Assembly (NCBI GenBank): GCA_900551075.1
Contig: URVB01000091.1
Span: forward strand, 1 to 6,820
From: an uncultured Blautia sp.
GTDB lineage: Bacteria; Bacillota; Clostridia; Lachnospirales; Lachnospiraceae
Reading direction: 5' to 3'
Length of the DNA stretch: 6,820 nucleotides
Positions 5,789-6,820 of this stretch are shown piece after piece. The number at the start of each line of letters is the position of its first letter. Within the stretch, counting starts at the first letter, position 1. The position numbers and the translations under genes were made by a program. The notes beneath the pieces were generated by a model. It was not told where the DNA came from, did not search any database, and saw only the letters and a list, made by a program, of their open reading frames with translations.

Positions 5789-6100
5789 ATGGACTACACC
5801 TGCATCTTTTTCGGAGTCCTATTCACCATAGCAGGTTTTGTATTTGCCTTTGGGAAAGGATACATACACCTTTCCGCTTGGAAAAATATGCCGCAGGAAG
5901 AAAAAGAGAAGATTAAAATTATCCCGCTTTGCCGCAACATTGGGGAAATTATTATGCTCAATGGCATCATTTTTCTGGTGAAGGGATTTTGGGCAGGATT
6001 TTCAAACCACTGGTTTGTATTTGTCATGATCGCCTGGCTAATCGTTGCCGGCTTTGACGTTTGGTACATCTCAAAAAGCGACCGCTATCGCAGCAAATAA
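5789..6100 (+). CDS. DUF3784 family membrane protein
   Basis: A 103-residue protein with three hydrophobic helices (about 3-22, 51-68 and 74-94). Between the first two is the loop FGKGYIHLSAWKNMPQEEKEKI (described here by its ends, residues 21-42), with the W, M, EE and K/R pattern and the following LCRNIG that I associate with DUF3784 proteins of Firmicutes. Its biochemical function is unknown. The ATG at 5789 follows AAGGAG (5774-5779) and starts six bases after the stop of the preceding small gene, so it belongs to the mgtC operon. The context suggests an accessory membrane role in cation homeostasis; this is inference only. Confidence 0.8.
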   Translation: MDYTCIFFGVLFTIAGFVFAFGKGYIHLSAWKNMPQEEKEKIKIIPLCRNIGEIIMLNGIIFLVKGFWAGFSNHWFVFVMIAWLIVAGFDVWYISKSDRYRSK

Positions 6101-6147
6101 TCCGCATTGCGGTTTCAAATAGATATTCCATAAAAACAGTGAGGTGA

Positions 6148-6225
6148 ATGGCATGGACTCCGATGGTAGTCCACGAAGGCAAAGAGCAGCATATGGGGAT
6201 CAGGAGTTCCGTGTCCCTCATGTGA
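6148..6225 (+). CDS. Candidate 25-codon leader peptide upstream of mgtA
   Basis: ATG at 6148 follows GTGAGGTG (6139-6146), close for a ribosome binding site. It opens a frame beginning MAWTPMVVHEGKEQ and ending ...SVSLM with TGA at 6223-6225, 39 bases before the mgtA start. The frame spans the hairpins of the mgtA leader, so its translation would disturb them. A competing frame from GTG 6144 or ATG 6153 runs into mgtA out of phase and is less likely. Short leader frames upstream of mgtA control it in Salmonella (mgtL), but this one is not similar in sequence. Translation is unproven. Confidence 0.3.
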   Translation: MAWTPMVVHEGKEQHMGIRSSVSLM

Positions 6226-6237
6226 CCCTGCTTGCCT
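6154..6237 (+). promoter_or_regulatory. Structured 5' leader of mgtA (two hairpins)
   Basis: Hairpin 1 is TGGACT (6154-6159) with AGTCCA (6168-6173) and an eight-base loop. Hairpin 2 is longer. AGGCAA (6177-6182) pairs with TTGCCT (6232-6237). GCAG (6186-6189) pairs with CTGC (6228-6231). CATATGGGGA (6190-6199) pairs with TCCCTCATGTG (6214-6224), with one G-U pair and one bulged base. This makes about 20 pairs with small bulges and a 14-base loop. The mgtA ribosome binding site (AGGAGG, 6251-6256) follows 13 bases after. I do not see the conserved sequence of the M-box Mg2+ riboswitch. It could be another metal-responsive or translation-coupled leader. Confidence 0.45.
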
Positions 6238-6264
6238 CTACTAAAATTCAAGGAGGTAAGACCA

Positions 6265-6820
6265 ATGAACAAGAAAGAAACGCATCTGTCCGCTCGTCAG
6301 GCTGCGGAAAAGGCAGTCATCCGTGAGGAGCAGAACCGCCGTATTGAATTTGCGGCAACCAATCCCATTAAAGAGGTTTTGAAAAGCCTGCATACCACAC
6401 TTCGTGGCCTTGATGCAGAAGCCGTACCCGTAAGCCGTACCAAATATGGTACCAATAAAGTAACCCATGAAAAAAAGAAATCTCTGGCAAAACGGCTGGC
6501 CGGTGCATTCATCAACCCCTTTACTGCGATCCTGTTCTGCTTGGCGCTTGTGTCCACAATGACTGATATGGTTTTTCCCTATTTCTCTCTTTTGGGTAGT
6601 ACGCCGGAGGATTTTGATTGCCTGACTGTGGTTATTATTCTGACTATGGTTGTAATTTCCGGCACACTTCGTTTTGTGCAGGAATCCAGAAGCGGCAGCG
6701 CAGCGGAAAAGCTGCTGGCCATGATCACGACCACCTGTACGGTTACCCGCAGGGAGCAGGAAAAAGCAGAAATTCCTATGGACGATCTGGTGGTCGGAGA
6801 TATTGTACATCTGTCTGCCG
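6265..6820 (+). CDS. mgtA: Magnesium-translocating P-type ATPase, N-terminal part (runs off the window)
   Basis: The first 185 residues of an ATP-driven Mg2+ importer; MgtA proteins are close to 900 residues long. ATG 6265 stands eight bases after AGGAGG (6251-6256). Residues 1-35 form the polar N-terminal extension usual for MgtA. Residues about 34-75 match the cation-ATPase N-terminal domain (TTLRGLDAEAVPVSRTKYGT, then NKVTHEK). Helix M1 lies at about 83-100 (NPFTAILFCLALVS) and M2 at about 118-137 (VVIILTMVVISGTLRFVQE). The actuator domain starts with SRSGSAAEKLLAMI and shows IPMDDLVVGDIVHLSA. The frame is clean to the right edge. It follows the mgtC operon after a 164-base leader with hairpins. 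It may be transcribed with that operon or from its own promoter. The 3' half of another mgtA lies decayed at 1796-3036, so this copy probably supplies the function. Confidence 0.93.
   Translation, partial: MNKKETHLSARQAAEKAVIREEQNRRIEFAATNPIKEVLKSLHTTLRGLDAEAVPVSRTKYGTNKVTHEKKKSLAKRLAGAFINPFTAILFCLALVSTMTDMVFPYFSLLGSTPEDFDCLTVVIILTMVVISGTLRFVQESRSGSAAEKLLAMITTTCTVTRREQEKAEIPMDDLVVGDIVHLSA

Noticed and set aside
6102..6112. CCGCATTGCGG as a terminator after the DUF3784 gene
   Set aside because: The stem would have only four usable pairs with a three-base loop and only TTT afterwards.
6101..6264. M-box or yybP-ykoY type riboswitch upstream of mgtA
   Set aside because: I could not find the conserved core sequences of these classes; the leader is reported only as an unclassified structured region.
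6144..6326. 60-codon + strand frame (GTG 6144 or ATG 6153) overlapping the mgtA start
   Set aside because: It runs into mgtA in the wrong phase. The shorter frame at 6148-6225 has a better placed ribosome binding site and ends before mgtA.
6241..6810. 189-residue reading frame on the - strand
   Set aside because: It lies opposite the clearly coding N-terminal part of mgtA and shows no motif or ribosome binding site support.

Overview
The window looks like chromosomal DNA from a low-to-mid-GC Gram-positive anaerobe, most likely a gut Clostridia member. The evidence is strong purine-rich ribosome binding sites (AAGGAGG type), use of GTG starts, short spacings between co-directional genes, and protein families (peptide-efflux permease with a histidine kinase, DUF3784, MgtA/MgtC) common in that group. 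This assignment rests on general features, not on a database match. All recognisable genes lie on the + strand.

Left part (1-1582): the window opens in what looks like the right end of an IS3-family insertion sequence (1-55), which interrupts an ABC-2 type permease of the antimicrobial-peptide (lantibiotic immunity/Cpr-like) class. The remaining permease (56-650) also carries a one-base frameshift. A complete histidine kinase (674-1582) follows 23 bases later. No response regulator or transporter ATPase for it is in view.

Middle (1583-3550): after a hairpin-rich spacer there is a possible second IS3-like left end with the start of an open reading frame. It is joined to the 3' half of an mgtA Mg2+-transporting P-type ATPase gene that has lost its front half, has two mutually compensating frameshifts, an altered GDGxND motif and a deletion near its 3' end. 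Directly behind it sits a frameshifted winged-helix regulator without a receiver domain.

Right part (3551-6820): this half is intact. A cation diffusion facilitator gene (3802-4725) is bracketed by two copies of a roughly 57-base intergenic repeat. Next come an MgtC-family gene (4865-5542), a small two-helix membrane protein and a DUF3784 three-helix membrane protein, tightly packed as one operon. After a 164-base leader with hairpins and a short upstream reading frame comes the front of a second, apparently intact mgtA, which runs off the right edge.

Taken together, the window is a divalent-cation (chiefly Mg2+) homeostasis cluster next to a decaying antimicrobial-peptide defence locus. Everything to the left of the first repeat copy is broken except the kinase, and everything to the right reads cleanly. 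The most interesting unexplained items are the structured leader and upstream reading frame before mgtA, the paired repeats around the CDF gene with their conserved antisense mini-reading-frames, the receiver-less regulator coupled to mgtA, and the small membrane proteins between mgtC and mgtA.
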